Assembly: GCA_904396155.1 (NCBI GenBank)
Contig: CAJFOI010000019.1
Coordinates: forward strand, 1 to 60,155
DNA from: Candidatus Avispirillum faecium
GTDB lineage: Bacteria > Bacillota > Clostridia > Oscillospirales > CAG-272
Direction: 5' to 3'
DNA: 60,155 bases
Each line of letters begins with the position of its first letter. The stretch's first letter is position 1. Under the pieces are notes generated by a model. The model saw nothing but the letters and a program-made list of their open reading frames with translations. It was not told the DNA's origin and made no database searches. The translations under genes and the position numbers were made by a program. Shown one piece after another: positions 34,284 to 43,600 of the stretch.

Positions 34284-34372
34284 AATAGGTATTGAAAAAT
34301 CTTTTTCTGCAGAAAAAGAAGCGGCAGAAGCCGCAGATACATAAACTGTCTTTCCAAAACACAATTTGGATG

Positions 34373-34410
34373 CCGCAGGTGTCTTTTTGAAAAAGGCACC
34401 TGCGGTTTTG
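34373..34410 (+). terminator. terminator after the radical SAM gene
   Basis: CCGCAGGTGTCTTTTT pairs along its length with AAAAAGGCACCTGCGG (one G-T pair), then TTTTG. The interval 34284-34494 otherwise holds only short Gly/Cys-codon-like G/C stems; a riboswitch before the S-component gene is possible but no known aptamer is recognised. Confidence 0.75.
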
Positions 34411-34494
34411 TTGTGGGAAACTGCAGGTGTGTTGGAAACTCCCCTGCATACTGCACTACCATCCCATGCGATCAAACTTTTAAGGAGAACTACC

Positions 34495-35073
34495 ATGAAA
34501 AACACAAAAACCAAACGCAAATTCCCTGTACTGCGCCTTTGCACTGCCGCCATGTGTCTGGCGGCGGGAATCCTGCTGCCCCAGCTCTTTCATCTGGCCG
34601 GCGGCAGTGTCTCCGGCCAGATGCTCCTTCCCATGCACCTGCCCGTATTTTTGTGCGGGCTGTTGTGCGGCTGGCCCTGGGGCGGCATCGTAGGCCTTGT
34701 CCTTCCTCTGATCTCTTCCGCCATCACCGGCATGCCTGTGATGTATCCCAACGGTTTTTCCATGATGGGAGAGCTTTGTGTATACGGAGTGGTTTGCGGC
34801 GTTTTATACTGCAAGGTCTTTTCCGCTAAAAAAGGACTGTTTTCCATTTATTTCTCCATGATCCCCGCCATGCTGGCAGGTCGCGCCGTCTCCGGGCTGA
34901 TCAAATGGCTGCTCCTTATGGGATCGGAAAATCCCTTTACTGCGAACGCCTTTCTGGCATCCTCCTTTTTCACCGCGTGGCCGGGCATTGTTCTCCAGTT
35001 GATTCTCATTCCCACTGTCATGATTGCTCTGCAAAAAGCAGGCGCCACTGGACGGCTGCAGGAGAATTCATAA
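34495..35073 (+). CDS. ECF-type transporter substrate-binding (S) component
   Basis: A 192-residue membrane protein with about six helices. LPMHLPVFLCGLLCGWPWGGIVGLVLPLISSAITGMPVMYP and the following GELCVYGVVCGVLY are the conserved layout of ECF S-components, small vitamin-binding subunits that work with a shared EcfAA'T module; no such module is here, so it is a solitary group II S-component. The vitamin is not evident. AAGGAG precedes the ATG at 34495. A hairpin terminator separates it from the gene upstream. Confidence 0.75.
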   Translation: MKNTKTKRKFPVLRLCTAAMCLAAGILLPQLFHLAGGSVSGQMLLPMHLPVFLCGLLCGWPWGGIVGLVLPLISSAITGMPVMYPNGFSMMGELCVYGVVCGVLYCKVFSAKKGLFSIYFSMIPAMLAGRAVSGLIKWLLLMGSENPFTANAFLASSFFTAWPGIVLQLILIPTVMIALQKAGATGRLQENS

Positions 35074-35234
35074 TATAAATTATATTTGTAAATATTTCGT
35101 TCATATTTTGAGAAAATCCGTCGATTTCAGGCGGATTTTTTCTTTTGGATATTTGCGTTTTTTTGCTTTTTTGACTGGTTTTCGCCTACTTTTCAAACAA
35201 AAACAACGCATATTTGAATATTTACAAAATATTC

Positions 35235-35263
35235 TTGACATACCGTTCCAATCGTGCTAATAT
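35235..35263 (+). promoter_or_regulatory. promoter of fabH-acpP
   Basis: TTGACA (35235-35240), 17 bases, TAATAT (35258-35263) with a TGC extended -10. By eye there is no FapR-type TTAGTACCTAGGTACTAA palindrome. Confidence 0.82.
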
Positions 35264-35315
35264 ATTGAAAAATGTGTGCATGTGATTTGGATAGCAATGC
35301 CCAGAAAGGCAAAAT

Positions 35316-36266
35316 ATGGGACTAAAAATCATCGGAACAGGCTGCGGCCTGCCTGAAAAAATCATCACCAACAACGACCTTGCTGCAATCATGGATACCA
35401 GCGACGAATGGATTTCCCAGCGCACCGGAATCCGAGAACGGCGCATCCTGTCTGCCGGGGAATCCCTTTTAGAACTCGGCACAAAGGCCGCCGGGGAAGC
35501 GCTGGCAGAAGCAAAGACAAAAGCCGAAGAAATCGATCTGCTGATCGTTTCCACAATCGGCGGCGATTACAAAACGCCCGCCATGTCCTGTCTTGTTGCC
35601 GGAGAACTCGGAATTGACTGTATCACGCTGGATATCAACATGGCATGCTGCGGTTTTTTATATGCTTTGCATACCGCAAACGCATATTTCCGCGCCGGCA
35701 TGGCGAAAAAAGCACTGATCCTGTCTGCCGAAGCCCTTTCCCGTCTGACCGACTGGCGGGACCGTTCCACATGCGTCCTATTTGGAGATGCCGCAGCCGC
35801 GGCAGTATTGGAGCAAGCAGACAGCGAACCGGTGTTTTCCATGCAGGTGAGGGGTAAAGACGGCTGGGAGCATCTGCATGCCCTGCGCGGGACGGACAAC
35901 TGCCCGTTCAACGATTTTGAGGACAATGGATTTCTCCATATGAACGGACAGGACATATATAAGTTTGCCGTTTCCTCCATCACAGCCAGAATCCATGAAG
36001 TGCTGGAAAAATGCAGCCTGACCATAGAGGACATCGATAAAGTGCTGCTCCACCAGGCAAATTTGCGCATTATCAACGGCGCGATCACACGTTTTGGCCA
36101 CCCGGAAAAATTCCCCCACAATATTGAGCACTATGGCAACACATCCTCTGCCAGCGTTCCCCTTCTTCTCCATGAAGAAAAAGGAAACTTCCAGCGGGGG
36201 GACAAACTGATTCTTTGTGCCTTCGGAGCCGGGCTCGCTTCCGCAGCCTGTCTCCTGGAATGGTAA
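35316..36266 (+). CDS. fabH: 3-oxoacyl-ACP synthase III
   Basis: A 316-residue condensing enzyme that starts fatty acid synthesis by joining acetyl-CoA (or branched starters) to malonyl-ACP. The catalytic Cys lies in DINMACCGF (Cys111), His in LLHQAN and Asn in YGNTSSAS, the Cys-His-Asn triad of KAS III. An extra Cys follows the catalytic one (ACCGF instead of ACxGF). First gene of the fatty acid cluster; ribosome site AGAAAGG. Confidence 0.95.
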   Translation: MGLKIIGTGCGLPEKIITNNDLAAIMDTSDEWISQRTGIRERRILSAGESLLELGTKAAGEALAEAKTKAEEIDLLIVSTIGGDYKTPAMSCLVAGELGIDCITLDINMACCGFLYALHTANAYFRAGMAKKALILSAEALSRLTDWRDRSTCVLFGDAAAAAVLEQADSEPVFSMQVRGKDGWEHLHALRGTDNCPFNDFEDNGFLHMNGQDIYKFAVSSITARIHEVLEKCSLTIEDIDKVLLHQANLRIINGAITRFGHPEKFPHNIEHYGNTSSASVPLLLHEEKGNFQRGDKLILCAFGAGLASAACLLEW

Positions 36267-36291
36267 ATAAAAACAAATGGAGGTATATCAG

Positions 36292-36504
36292 ATGAAAGAG
36301 AAAATTGTAGACATTATCGCAGCTTACAAGGGCGTAGATGCGGCTGAAATTGCAACCGATAAGCCCTTTAATGAAATCGGTCTGGATTCTCTGGACGTGG
36401 CGGAGCTTGTTATGCAGATTGAAGACGCGTGCGGCGTGGAAATCGATATCACACCCGAGCTCAACTGCATCGACAAACTGGTCGAGTACATCGAGTCCAA
36501 GTAA
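36292..36504 (+). CDS. acpP: acyl carrier protein
   Basis: A 70-residue acidic protein with the phosphopantetheine site GLDSLDVAEL; the Ser of DSL receives the 4'-phosphopantetheine arm that carries growing chains. The start is the ATG at 36292 after GGAGGTATATCAG. Slightly shorter than the usual 76-78 residues. It is followed by a terminator, so abundant ACP can be made from the fabH promoter without equal expression of the rest. Confidence 0.95.
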   Translation: MKEKIVDIIAAYKGVDAAEIATDKPFNEIGLDSLDVAELVMQIEDACGVEIDITPELNCIDKLVEYIESK

Positions 36505-36515
36505 CTTTGCGGAAA

Positions 36516-36556
36516 AACCGCTCACCAACGCAAATGAGCCGGTGAGCGGTTCCCTT
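36516..36556 (+). terminator. intrinsic terminator between acpP and fabK
   Basis: AACCGCTCACC (36516-36526) and GGTGAGCGGTT (36541-36551) are exact complements, followed by CCCTTTTAT. A weak promoter (TTTTCC-N17-TAGAAT, -10 at 36602-36607) may restart transcription for fabK. Confidence 0.8.
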
Positions 36557-36628
36557 TTATCAAAATAAAAAACATCGCTTTTCCATAAAAGCAGAAAGCT
36601 GTAGAATAAATTAGGATTGGTTTCAAAT

Positions 36629-37573
36629 ATGCTGAAAACAAAGCTTTGTGAACTTCTCGATATCGAACATCCCATCCTTCAGGGAGGAATGGCCTGGGTA
36701 GCCGACGCCCATCTCGCCGCCGCCGTATCCAACGCCGGAGGACTGGGCATTATTGCCGCAATGAACGCAAACGGGGCGCAGCTGCGGCAGCAGATTCATC
36801 TGGCAAAGGAAATGACAAATAAACCCTTCGGCGTCAATGTCATGCTGATGAGCCCCTATGTGGAAGAAGCCGCCGCAGTCATCTGCGAAGAAAAGATCCC
36901 GGTGGTCACTACCGGTGCCGGCAATCCCACCCGGTTTATGGCGGCGTGGAAAGAAGCGGGCTGCAAAGTAATTCCGGTAGTCCCTTCTGCGGCACTTGCA
37001 AAAATGGTGGAACGCAGAGGCGCTGCTGCTGTTATTGCAGAAGGCGGCGAATCCGGGGGGCACATCGGTGAGCTGAACACCATGGCCCTGGTTCCCCAGG
37101 TATGCGATGCAGTCAGTATCCCCGTCATCGCCGCCGGCGGGATCGCCGACGGACGCGGCCTTGCCGCCGCTCTGATGCTGGGCGCGTGCGGCGTCCAGAT
37201 GGGCACCCGGTTCATCGTGGCAGACGAATGTACCGCCCATGACAATTTCAAGGAAAAAATCATTGCAGCAAAGGACATCGACACCATCGTCACCGGAAAG
37301 CGGCTGGGTCATCCCTGCCGGGCGCTGAAAAATGACTTTTCCAGAAAGTTCGCCGAAATGGAATATGACATGTCCGTCTCCAATGAAGAACTGGAGCAGT
37401 ACGGCGTCGGGGCCCTGCGCCGCGCCGTAGTGGACGGAGACCTCCAGGGAGGCTCCTTCCTTTGCGGCGAATGTGCAGGCCTTGTAAAGGAAAGAATGTC
37501 CTGTCGCCAGATTATCGAAGACGTTGTAAACGGCGCCCAGCGTGCGCTGGGAGGTGCATCCCAGTGGCTGTAA
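36629..37573 (+). CDS. fabK: enoyl-ACP reductase II (FMN)
   Basis: A 314-residue flavoprotein that reduces trans-2-enoyl-ACP, the last step of each elongation round; it replaces FabI in many Firmicutes and is not inhibited by triclosan. Family features are CELLDIEHPILQGGMAWVADAHLAAAVSNAGGLGII, VVTTGAGNP, AEGGESGGHIG and IAAGGIADGRGLAAALMLGACGVQMGTRF. The start is the ATG at 36629; an AGGA lies 12 bases before it. Overlaps fabD. Confidence 0.95.
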   Translation: MLKTKLCELLDIEHPILQGGMAWVADAHLAAAVSNAGGLGIIAAMNANGAQLRQQIHLAKEMTNKPFGVNVMLMSPYVEEAAAVICEEKIPVVTTGAGNPTRFMAAWKEAGCKVIPVVPSAALAKMVERRGAAAVIAEGGESGGHIGELNTMALVPQVCDAVSIPVIAAGGIADGRGLAAALMLGACGVQMGTRFIVADECTAHDNFKEKIIAAKDIDTIVTGKRLGHPCRALKNDFSRKFAEMEYDMSVSNEELEQYGVGALRRAVVDGDLQGGSFLCGECAGLVKERMSCRQIIEDVVNGAQRALGGASQWL

Positions 37574-38484
37574 GAGCATATATGTTCGCCGGCCAGGGCG
37601 CACAGCACCCTGGCATGGGTCTGGATTTGTACGAAACAAGTCCTGCTGCAAAAGCTGTATTCGATATGGGGGAGCAGCTCCGCCCAGGCACACTGGAGCA
37701 GTGCTTTCGCGGCACTGCCGAAGCACTGAACGAAACGGTAAATGCCCAGCCCTGTCTGTTTCTGACCGACCTGGCGGCAGCGGCAGCATTGGATGAAGCC
37801 ACAGGCCGGCAGGCAGATATGTGCGCCGGGTTTTCCCTGGGGGAAATCGCCGCGCTCGCCTATGCAGGTATATTGTCCTATGAAGATGCCTTCCGTCTGG
37901 TCATCTGCCGCGGCGAGGCGATGGATGCCTGCAGCAAGCGGACACCGGGCGGCATGGCGGCCGTTTTGCGGCTGGACAAGAACACGGTAAAAGATCTGTG
38001 CGCGCAGTTTGACGGTGTATATCCGGTAAACTACAACTGCCCCGGACAGATCGCCTGCGCGGGGAAAGCGGCATCCATCGATCCCTTTTGTGAAGCGGTA
38101 AAAAATGCGGGAGGACGGGCGGTAAAAATCGCCGTCAGCGGTCCTTTCCATACGCCCTATATGGAGGAGTGTGCAGCAACGCTTGAAAAAATGCTGGATA
38201 CCCTCGATATAAAGGCACCGAAAATCCCTCTGTACGCAAACTGGACAGCAGAACCCTATCCGTCGGACAGGGCCGGCATCACGGAGCACATCGCCCGGCA
38301 ATGTATGAACAGTGTCCGGTGGGAAAAGACCATGCTCCATATGCAGGCAGATATTTATATCGAAGTCGGCGCCGGCAAGACCCTCTCGGGTCTTTGCAAA
38401 AAAACACTGCCCGACGCACAGATTTACAACGTGGCTGACAATGCCACTCTTGCTGCTACAAAGGAGGCACTGCAAAATGGCTGA
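37564..38484 (+). CDS. fabD: malonyl-CoA:ACP transacylase
   Basis: A 306-residue enzyme moving malonyl groups from CoA to ACP. The catalytic Ser is in GFSLGEIAAL (GHSLGE in most homologues; Phe here replaces His) and the catalytic His in SGPFHTPYM. The start is taken as GTG 37564, giving MAVRAYMFAGQGAQHPG, because GGGAGGTG precedes it by eight bases; this overlaps the end of fabK by ten bases and gives the normal family length. Confidence 0.93.
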   Translation: MAVRAYMFAGQGAQHPGMGLDLYETSPAAKAVFDMGEQLRPGTLEQCFRGTAEALNETVNAQPCLFLTDLAAAAALDEATGRQADMCAGFSLGEIAALAYAGILSYEDAFRLVICRGEAMDACSKRTPGGMAAVLRLDKNTVKDLCAQFDGVYPVNYNCPGQIACAGKAASIDPFCEAVKNAGGRAVKIAVSGPFHTPYMEECAATLEKMLDTLDIKAPKIPLYANWTAEPYPSDRAGITEHIARQCMNSVRWEKTMLHMQADIYIEVGAGKTLSGLCKKTLPDAQIYNVADNATLAATKEALQNG

Positions 38485-39211
38485 TACCAAAACCGCTCTG
38501 GTCACCGGAGCTTCCAGAGGCATCGGCAGAGCCATCGCCACAGCCCTGGCGCGGGAAGGCATGGACGTCGCCGTCGTTGCCACGGCGGATTCCCCGGCGG
38601 CCCAAAAGACTATGGATCTGATCCGGTCGGAAGGCAGAAAAGCATATTTTGCTCCTCTGGACGTTTCCAATTTTGCCGCCTGCGGCGACTGCGTGGCAAA
38701 ACTGCTGGAAGAAGCGGGAAACATTGATATCTTGGTAAACAATGCAGGCATCACCCGGGATAAGCTGCTGTTGCAGATGCGGGAGGCGGATTTTGACGAC
38801 GTGATCGCCGTCAATCTGAAGGGTGCGTTTAACATGACCAAAGCGCTCCTGCGCCACTTTTTGAAAAAGAAATCCGGCAATATCATCAATATTTCCTCCG
38901 TAGTGGGTCTGATGGGCAACGCCGGACAGGCGAATTATGCGGCTTCCAAGGCGGGGCTGATCGGCTTTACCAAATCTGTCGCCAGAGAATACGCGGCAAA
39001 AGGGATCGTGTGCAATGCAATTTGCCCCGGATATATAGAAACAGATATGACCCGGCAGATGCCGGAAGACGCCCGGGAAAAGCTGCGCGCAGCCGTTCCC
39101 ATGCAGCGGCCCGGCCTGCCGGAGGATGTGGCCGCTGCCGTCGTATTCCTGAGCCACGCCCCCTACATCACCGGAGAAGTGCTCCGGGTAGACGGCGGCA
39201 TGTATATTTGA
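38477..39211 (+). CDS. fabG: 3-oxoacyl-ACP reductase
   Basis: A 244-residue short-chain dehydrogenase reducing 3-oxoacyl-ACP with NADPH. The cofactor motif TGASRGIGRAIA, NNAG (about 86-89), the catalytic Ser in INISSVVGLMG and YxxxK in YAASKAG are all present. ATG 38477 follows AAAGGAGGCACTGC and overlaps fabD by eight bases. Confidence 0.95.
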   Translation: MADTKTALVTGASRGIGRAIATALAREGMDVAVVATADSPAAQKTMDLIRSEGRKAYFAPLDVSNFAACGDCVAKLLEEAGNIDILVNNAGITRDKLLLQMREADFDDVIAVNLKGAFNMTKALLRHFLKKKSGNIINISSVVGLMGNAGQANYAASKAGLIGFTKSVAREYAAKGIVCNAICPGYIETDMTRQMPEDAREKLRAAVPMQRPGLPEDVAAAVVFLSHAPYITGEVLRVDGGMYI

Positions 39212-39231
39212 ACCGATACAGGAGCGTAAAA

Positions 39232-40461
39232 ATGAACAGAGTTGTTATCACAGGTATGGGAACCATCAACCCCATCGGAAACAATATAGAGACCTTTGCA
39301 AAGAGCCTTTTCGCCGGCGTCTGCGGAATCGGTCCCATCACCAAATTTGACACAACCGACTTCAAAGTCACTCTTGCAGCCGAGGTGAAAGATTTCGATC
39401 CTTTGAATTATTATGATTCCCTGCCGGAAGCGAGACGGGCAGACCTGTTTACTCAGTATGCCATTGCAGCCGCCATGGAGGCAGTCGCCGACAGCAATAT
39501 CCAGGGGAACGTGCAACCCGAACGATTCGGCGTTTATGTGGGCAGCGGCATCGGCGGTATGAACACTTTCGTTTCCGAAACCCTCAAGCTGGAAAAGCGC
39601 GGTCCCTCCCGTGTCTCTCCCCTGTTTATCCCCATGATGATCTCCAATATGGCGGCAGGCGCCATTTCCATGCGTTTCGGGGCCAAAGGTCCTTCCCTGC
39701 CTGTAGTCACTGCCTGCGCCACCTCCACCAACACCATTGGAGAGGCGTTCCGGGCCATCAAACACGGCTACGCAGATGCGATCATCGCCGGAGGTACGGA
39801 AAGCACCATCACTCCTCTTGCCACCGCAGGCTTTGACAACTGCAAGGCTCTGTCCCAGGCAAGCGATCCCGCACGGGCATCCATTCCCTTTGATCTGGAA
39901 AGAAACGGCTTTGTCATGGGCGAAGGCGCTACCATGCTCGTCCTGGAAGAATACGAGCACGCTGTTTCCAGAGGCGCGCACATCTGGGCAGAGGTCTGCG
40001 GATACGGCAACACTTCCGACGCATACCACATGACAGCGCCTCATCCGGAAGCGGAAGGAGCCGTCCGGGCGATTCTGCTGGCCGCCCAGGAAGGCGGCAT
40101 CACTGCCGGCGAGCACCTGTATATCAATGCCCACGGCACCAGCACCCCCATGAACGACAAAACGGAAACCCTGGCAATCAAGAAAGCCTTTGGGGACGAT
40201 GCCTATACCACACACATCAGCTCCACGAAGTCCATGACAGGGCATATGCTGGGAGCTACAGGAGCCACGGAAGCGGCCGCATGTGTGCTGGCACTGGAAA
40301 AGCAAATGGTCCCCCCCACCATCCACTATCAGGTGCCGGACCCCGAATGTGATCTGGATTGCACGCCCAACACCGCAGTGTCTGCTCCTCTTGAAGCTGC
40401 CCTCTCCAATTCCTTGGGATTCGGCGGGCACAACGCTGTCATCGCACTGAAAAAGATTTGA
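39232..40461 (+). CDS. fabF: 3-oxoacyl-ACP synthase II
   Basis: A 409-residue condensing enzyme for chain elongation. The catalytic Cys lies in VTACATSTN, and the two His in NAHGTSTPMND and GHMLGATGA, the Cys-His-His set of KAS I/II; GFGGHNA closes the protein. FabF rather than FabB is called because this is the only KAS II-type enzyme in the cluster and by overall length. Gap of 20 bases after fabG with AGGAG. Confidence 0.95.
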   Translation: MNRVVITGMGTINPIGNNIETFAKSLFAGVCGIGPITKFDTTDFKVTLAAEVKDFDPLNYYDSLPEARRADLFTQYAIAAAMEAVADSNIQGNVQPERFGVYVGSGIGGMNTFVSETLKLEKRGPSRVSPLFIPMMISNMAAGAISMRFGAKGPSLPVVTACATSTNTIGEAFRAIKHGYADAIIAGGTESTITPLATAGFDNCKALSQASDPARASIPFDLERNGFVMGEGATMLVLEEYEHAVSRGAHIWAEVCGYGNTSDAYHMTAPHPEAEGAVRAILLAAQEGGITAGEHLYINAHGTSTPMNDKTETLAIKKAFGDDAYTTHISSTKSMTGHMLGATGATEAAACVLALEKQMVPPTIHYQVPDPECDLDCTPNTAVSAPLEAALSNSLGFGGHNAVIALKKI

Positions 40462-40480
40462 CGAACGGAGAAAGTTGTTT

Positions 40481-40924
40481 ATGGATCGGAAAGTATTGAA
40501 AGCGGCGACAGACGCCATGCGGGAGCTTGGGCTGTCTGAAATTTATATCAAGGACAGCGAAACGGAAATCATGCTCAAACGGGAGGCAGGCGCCGCACCC
40601 ATGCCTATGGCACCAAAAGCGCAAACGGCAGCAGCACAGGAAACACCCGCAGACGCGGTGATGGAATCTCCCTCTGCGGACTGGGTGGAAGTAAAGAGTC
40701 CGCTTTTGGGTGTGTTTTATGAAGCCGCTTCTCCCGACGCGCCGCCTTTTGTGCGCCCGGGAGACCATGTTAATAAAGGCGACGTGCTGTGTATCGTAGA
40801 AGCCATGAAAATGATGAACGAAATCTGTGCGGAAACGGACGGCACCATTGTGGACGTGTGCGCGGAAAACGGTGCCCTGGTGGAATACGGACAATTGCTG
40901 TTTAAGATTGCAGAGGACAAGTGA
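40481..40924 (+). CDS. accB: biotin carboxyl carrier protein of acetyl-CoA carboxylase
   Basis: A 147-residue protein: an N-terminal dimerising part, an Ala/Pro-rich linker (about 40-65) and a C-terminal lipoyl-like domain with the biotin Lys in VEAMKMMNEI. It carries CO2 from AccC to the AccAD transferase. ATG 40481 is used; a TTG six bases earlier is nearer the GGAG but less usual. Confidence 0.93.
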   Translation: MDRKVLKAATDAMRELGLSEIYIKDSETEIMLKREAGAAPMPMAPKAQTAAAQETPADAVMESPSADWVEVKSPLLGVFYEAASPDAPPFVRPGDHVNKGDVLCIVEAMKMMNEICAETDGTIVDVCAENGALVEYGQLLFKIAEDK

Positions 40925-40925
40925 A

Positions 40926-41336
40926 ATGAACAGAGAAGAACTGAAAAACATCCTGCCCCACCGGGAGCCGATGCTCTTGGTGGATGATGCCGCCCTGACA
41001 GAGGACGGTGGGTGCATCGCTCATTATACCGTGCGGGGGGACGAATTTTTCCTCCAGGGCCATTTTCCTGGCAATCCCATCGTTCCCGGGGTGATCCTCT
41101 GTGAAATGGCCGCCCAGTCCTCCGCCGTCCTGCTGACAGACGCAGTCCGCGGAAAAACGCCCATGTACACGGGCATCAACAACGTAAAATTCCGCAAAAG
41201 CGCAAAGCCCGGCGACACACTGGAATTTCGCTGCAGCCTGCGCCGCGCAAAGCATCCCTTTTATTTTATCACCGGCGAAGCCACCGTCGACGGGCAGTGC
41301 ATCATGAGCGGGGATTTTTCCTTTGCAGTTGTATAA
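40926..41336 (+). CDS. fabZ: 3-hydroxyacyl-ACP dehydratase
   Basis: A 136-residue hot-dog-fold dehydratase converting 3-hydroxyacyl-ACP to trans-2-enoyl-ACP. The catalytic His is in GHFPGNPIVPGV and the acidic residue in ILCEMAAQ. The start lies two bases after the accB stop, so the two are translationally coupled; the ribosome site is within accB. Confidence 0.95.
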   Translation: MNREELKNILPHREPMLLVDDAALTEDGGCIAHYTVRGDEFFLQGHFPGNPIVPGVILCEMAAQSSAVLLTDAVRGKTPMYTGINNVKFRKSAKPGDTLEFRCSLRRAKHPFYFITGEATVDGQCIMSGDFSFAVV

Positions 41337-41356
41337 AGAAAGGCATTTGACAAATC

Positions 41357-42703
41357 ATGTTTTCAAAAATACTCATCGCAAACCGGGGAGAAATCGCCGT
41401 ACGGATTATCCGTGCCTGTAAGGAAATGGGCATCACCACCGTTGCCGTATATTCCGAAGCGGATGCACAGGCCCTGCATACCAACATGGCGGACGAAAGC
41501 TACTGTATCGGCGCCGCTCCTGTCCGGGACAGTTACCTGAATATGGACGCGATTCTCTGCGCGGCGATCAACAGTCATGCCCAGGCAATTCATCCAGGGT
41601 ACGGGCTTCTCTCGGAAAATCCAGAATTTGCCCGGCGCTGCCAGGAAAACGGCATCGTGTTTATCGGTCCCACAGCAGAGACCATCTCCCGTATGGGAGA
41701 TAAGGATGCAGCCCGCCATGCCATGATAGACGCCGGCGTTCCTGTGGTGGAAGGCACCGAGCTTCTAACATCCGCAAAAGAAGCCCAGGCAGCTGCAGAG
41801 AAAATCGGATATCCTGTACTGCTGAAGGCCCGCAGCGGGGGTGGCGGCAGAGGAATCCGGCCGGTGTACAGTGCCGATGGAATACAGAATGCCTTTGAAG
41901 CGGCCCGGTCGGAAGCTATATCCGCTTTCGGCGACGGCGAACTGTATATGGAGAAATTTCTCAAGCCGGCAAAGCATATCGAAGTGCAAATTCTCTGTGA
42001 CCGGAAAGGAAAAGTGGTCGTACTGGGTGATCGGGACTGCTCCATCCAGCGGCGCAACCAGAAGCTGATCGAGGAAGCCCCTGCCCCTACCTTGGAGGAA
42101 TCTGTACGTCAGGAGATGTACAAAGCTTCCATCGCCGCCGCAAAAGCGGTAGGGTATGAAGGCGCAGGGACCATTGAATACCTGCTGTCCCCGGACGGTA
42201 CCTTCCGGTTTATGGAAATGAATACCCGGCTGCAGGTAGAACATTCCGTAACGGAAATGGTCTGTGGCATCGACATCGTAAAATGGCAGATCCGCATTGC
42301 CGCGGGACTTCCCATCAGCTTTCCCGAATGCGAAATCGGAAAAATCGGCCACGCCATCGAATGCCGTATCTGCGCTGAGCATCCCTTTACTTTCATGCCC
42401 GGTGCAGGAGAAATCAAAATTCTGCACGTGCCCGGGGGAATGGGTGTGCGGTTTGATTCCGCTATCTACCAAAACTATGTGGTCCCCCCCTGTTACGATT
42501 CCATGCTGGGCAAACTGATCGTATATTCCCACACCAGAGAAGAAGCCATCCGCAAAATGCGCAGCGCCCTGTCGGAACTGGTGATCGACGGCATCTGGCA
42601 AAACAGCGAGCTGTATTTGGAGATCCTGTCCCAGGAGACTTTTCTGGACGGCACATACTCTACGGATTTCATGAGCGATTTTTCAAAAAAGCTGGGGTCG
42701 TAA
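41357..42703 (+). CDS. accC: biotin carboxylase subunit of acetyl-CoA carboxylase
   Basis: A 448-residue ATP-grasp enzyme carboxylating the biotin of AccB. Landmarks: FSKILIANRGEIAVRIIRACKEMGI, the ATP-binding GYPVLLKARSGGGGRGI, EKFLKPAKHIEVQ, RDCSIQRRNQKLIEEAPAP, and MNTRLQVEHSVTEMVCGID. Complete and of normal length. AAAGAAAGG precedes the start. Confidence 0.96.
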   Translation: MFSKILIANRGEIAVRIIRACKEMGITTVAVYSEADAQALHTNMADESYCIGAAPVRDSYLNMDAILCAAINSHAQAIHPGYGLLSENPEFARRCQENGIVFIGPTAETISRMGDKDAARHAMIDAGVPVVEGTELLTSAKEAQAAAEKIGYPVLLKARSGGGGRGIRPVYSADGIQNAFEAARSEAISAFGDGELYMEKFLKPAKHIEVQILCDRKGKVVVLGDRDCSIQRRNQKLIEEAPAPTLEESVRQEMYKASIAAAKAVGYEGAGTIEYLLSPDGTFRFMEMNTRLQVEHSVTEMVCGIDIVKWQIRIAAGLPISFPECEIGKIGHAIECRICAEHPFTFMPGAGEIKILHVPGGMGVRFDSAIYQNYVVPPCYDSMLGKLIVYSHTREEAIRKMRSALSELVIDGIWQNSELYLEILSQETFLDGTYSTDFMSDFSKKLGS

Positions 42704-42742
42704 AATTTTTGATATTTTCCACAGACAGAAAGGATATCCGTT

Positions 42743-43579
42743 ATGGATTTGAAATCGCTGTTTAAGAAAGCAGGCAATACGCTGGAGGGCGGTGTGCGGG
42801 TGGTGAAAAAAAGAAGCTCCACCCTGTCCTGCCCACGCTGCGGCAGCGAATACGACAAAGAAAGTGTTTTGAAAAATTACTGGGCCTGCCCACGCTGCGG
42901 CGGATATTTTCGCATGAGCGCCCGCCGCAGGCTGCGCTTCCTCTGTGATGAAGGCACCTTTCGGGAATTGGACGGAGACCTGGTATCCGAAGATATTCTC
43001 CACTTCCCCGGATACGGAGAAAAACTTGCAAAGGCCACCGAAAAATGCGGACAAAAAGAAGGCGTCCTCTGCGGGACCTGTAAAATCGACGGACAAAACA
43101 CCTGTATTTTTGCCATGGAACCGGACTTCATGATGGGTTCCATGGGCAGCGTCGTAGGAGAAAAGATCACACGCCTGTTTGAATACGCCACAGAACAAGC
43201 ACTGCCTGTGGTCGGATTCACTGTATCCGGCGGAGCTCGAATGCAGGAGGGAATCGTTTCCCTGATGCAGATGGCAAAGGTCTCCGGCGCGGTCAAGCGG
43301 CACAGCGACGCCGGCGGATTTTATCTGACGGTGATCACCAATCCCACTACCGGCGGCGTCACCGCCAGCTTTGCCATGCTGGGGGATGTGATCATTGCGG
43401 AGCCCGGCGCCCTCATCGGCTTTGCCGGTCCCCGGGTCATCGAGCAGACCATCCGCCAGAGCCTTCCCAAGGGATTCCAGCGATCCGACTTTCTTCTGTC
43501 CCACGGTTTTCTGGACGCAGTGGTCCCCCGCCAGGAATTGAAAGATTTTATCGGCAAAATGCTGCGTTTCCATGTATAA
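42743..43579 (+). CDS. accD: acetyl-CoA carboxylase carboxyltransferase subunit beta
   Basis: A 278-residue subunit with an N-terminal four-Cys zinc ribbon (CPRCGSEY and CPRCGGYF, about residues 30-52) and a crotonase-like body with [12 protein letters not shown] and [21 protein letters not shown]. It forms the transferase with AccA, making malonyl-CoA. Confidence 0.95.
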   Translation: MDLKSLFKKAGNTLEGGVRVVKKRSSTLSCPRCGSEYDKESVLKNYWACPRCGGYFRMSARRRLRFLCDEGTFRELDGDLVSEDILHFPGYGEKLAKATEKCGQKEGVLCGTCKIDGQNTCIFAMEPDFMMGSMGSVVGEKITRLFEYATEQALPVVGFTVSGGARMQEGIVSLMQMAKVSGAVKRHSDAGGFYLTVITNPTTGGVTASFAMLGDVIIAEPGALIGFAGPRVIEQTIRQSLPKGFQRSDFLLSHGFLDAVVPRQELKDFIGKMLRFHV

Positions 43580-43600
43580 GGGATGTCAAAGGAGAAAAGG

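Noticed and set aside
34284-34494. vitamin riboswitch before the ECF S-component gene
   Set aside because: The hairpin at 34373 is well explained as a terminator of the upstream gene and no conserved aptamer core (TPP, FMN, cobalamin or similar) was recognised.
35220-35316. FapR operator before fabH
   Set aside because: No TTAGTACCTAGGTACTAA-like palindrome could be found by eye near the promoter.
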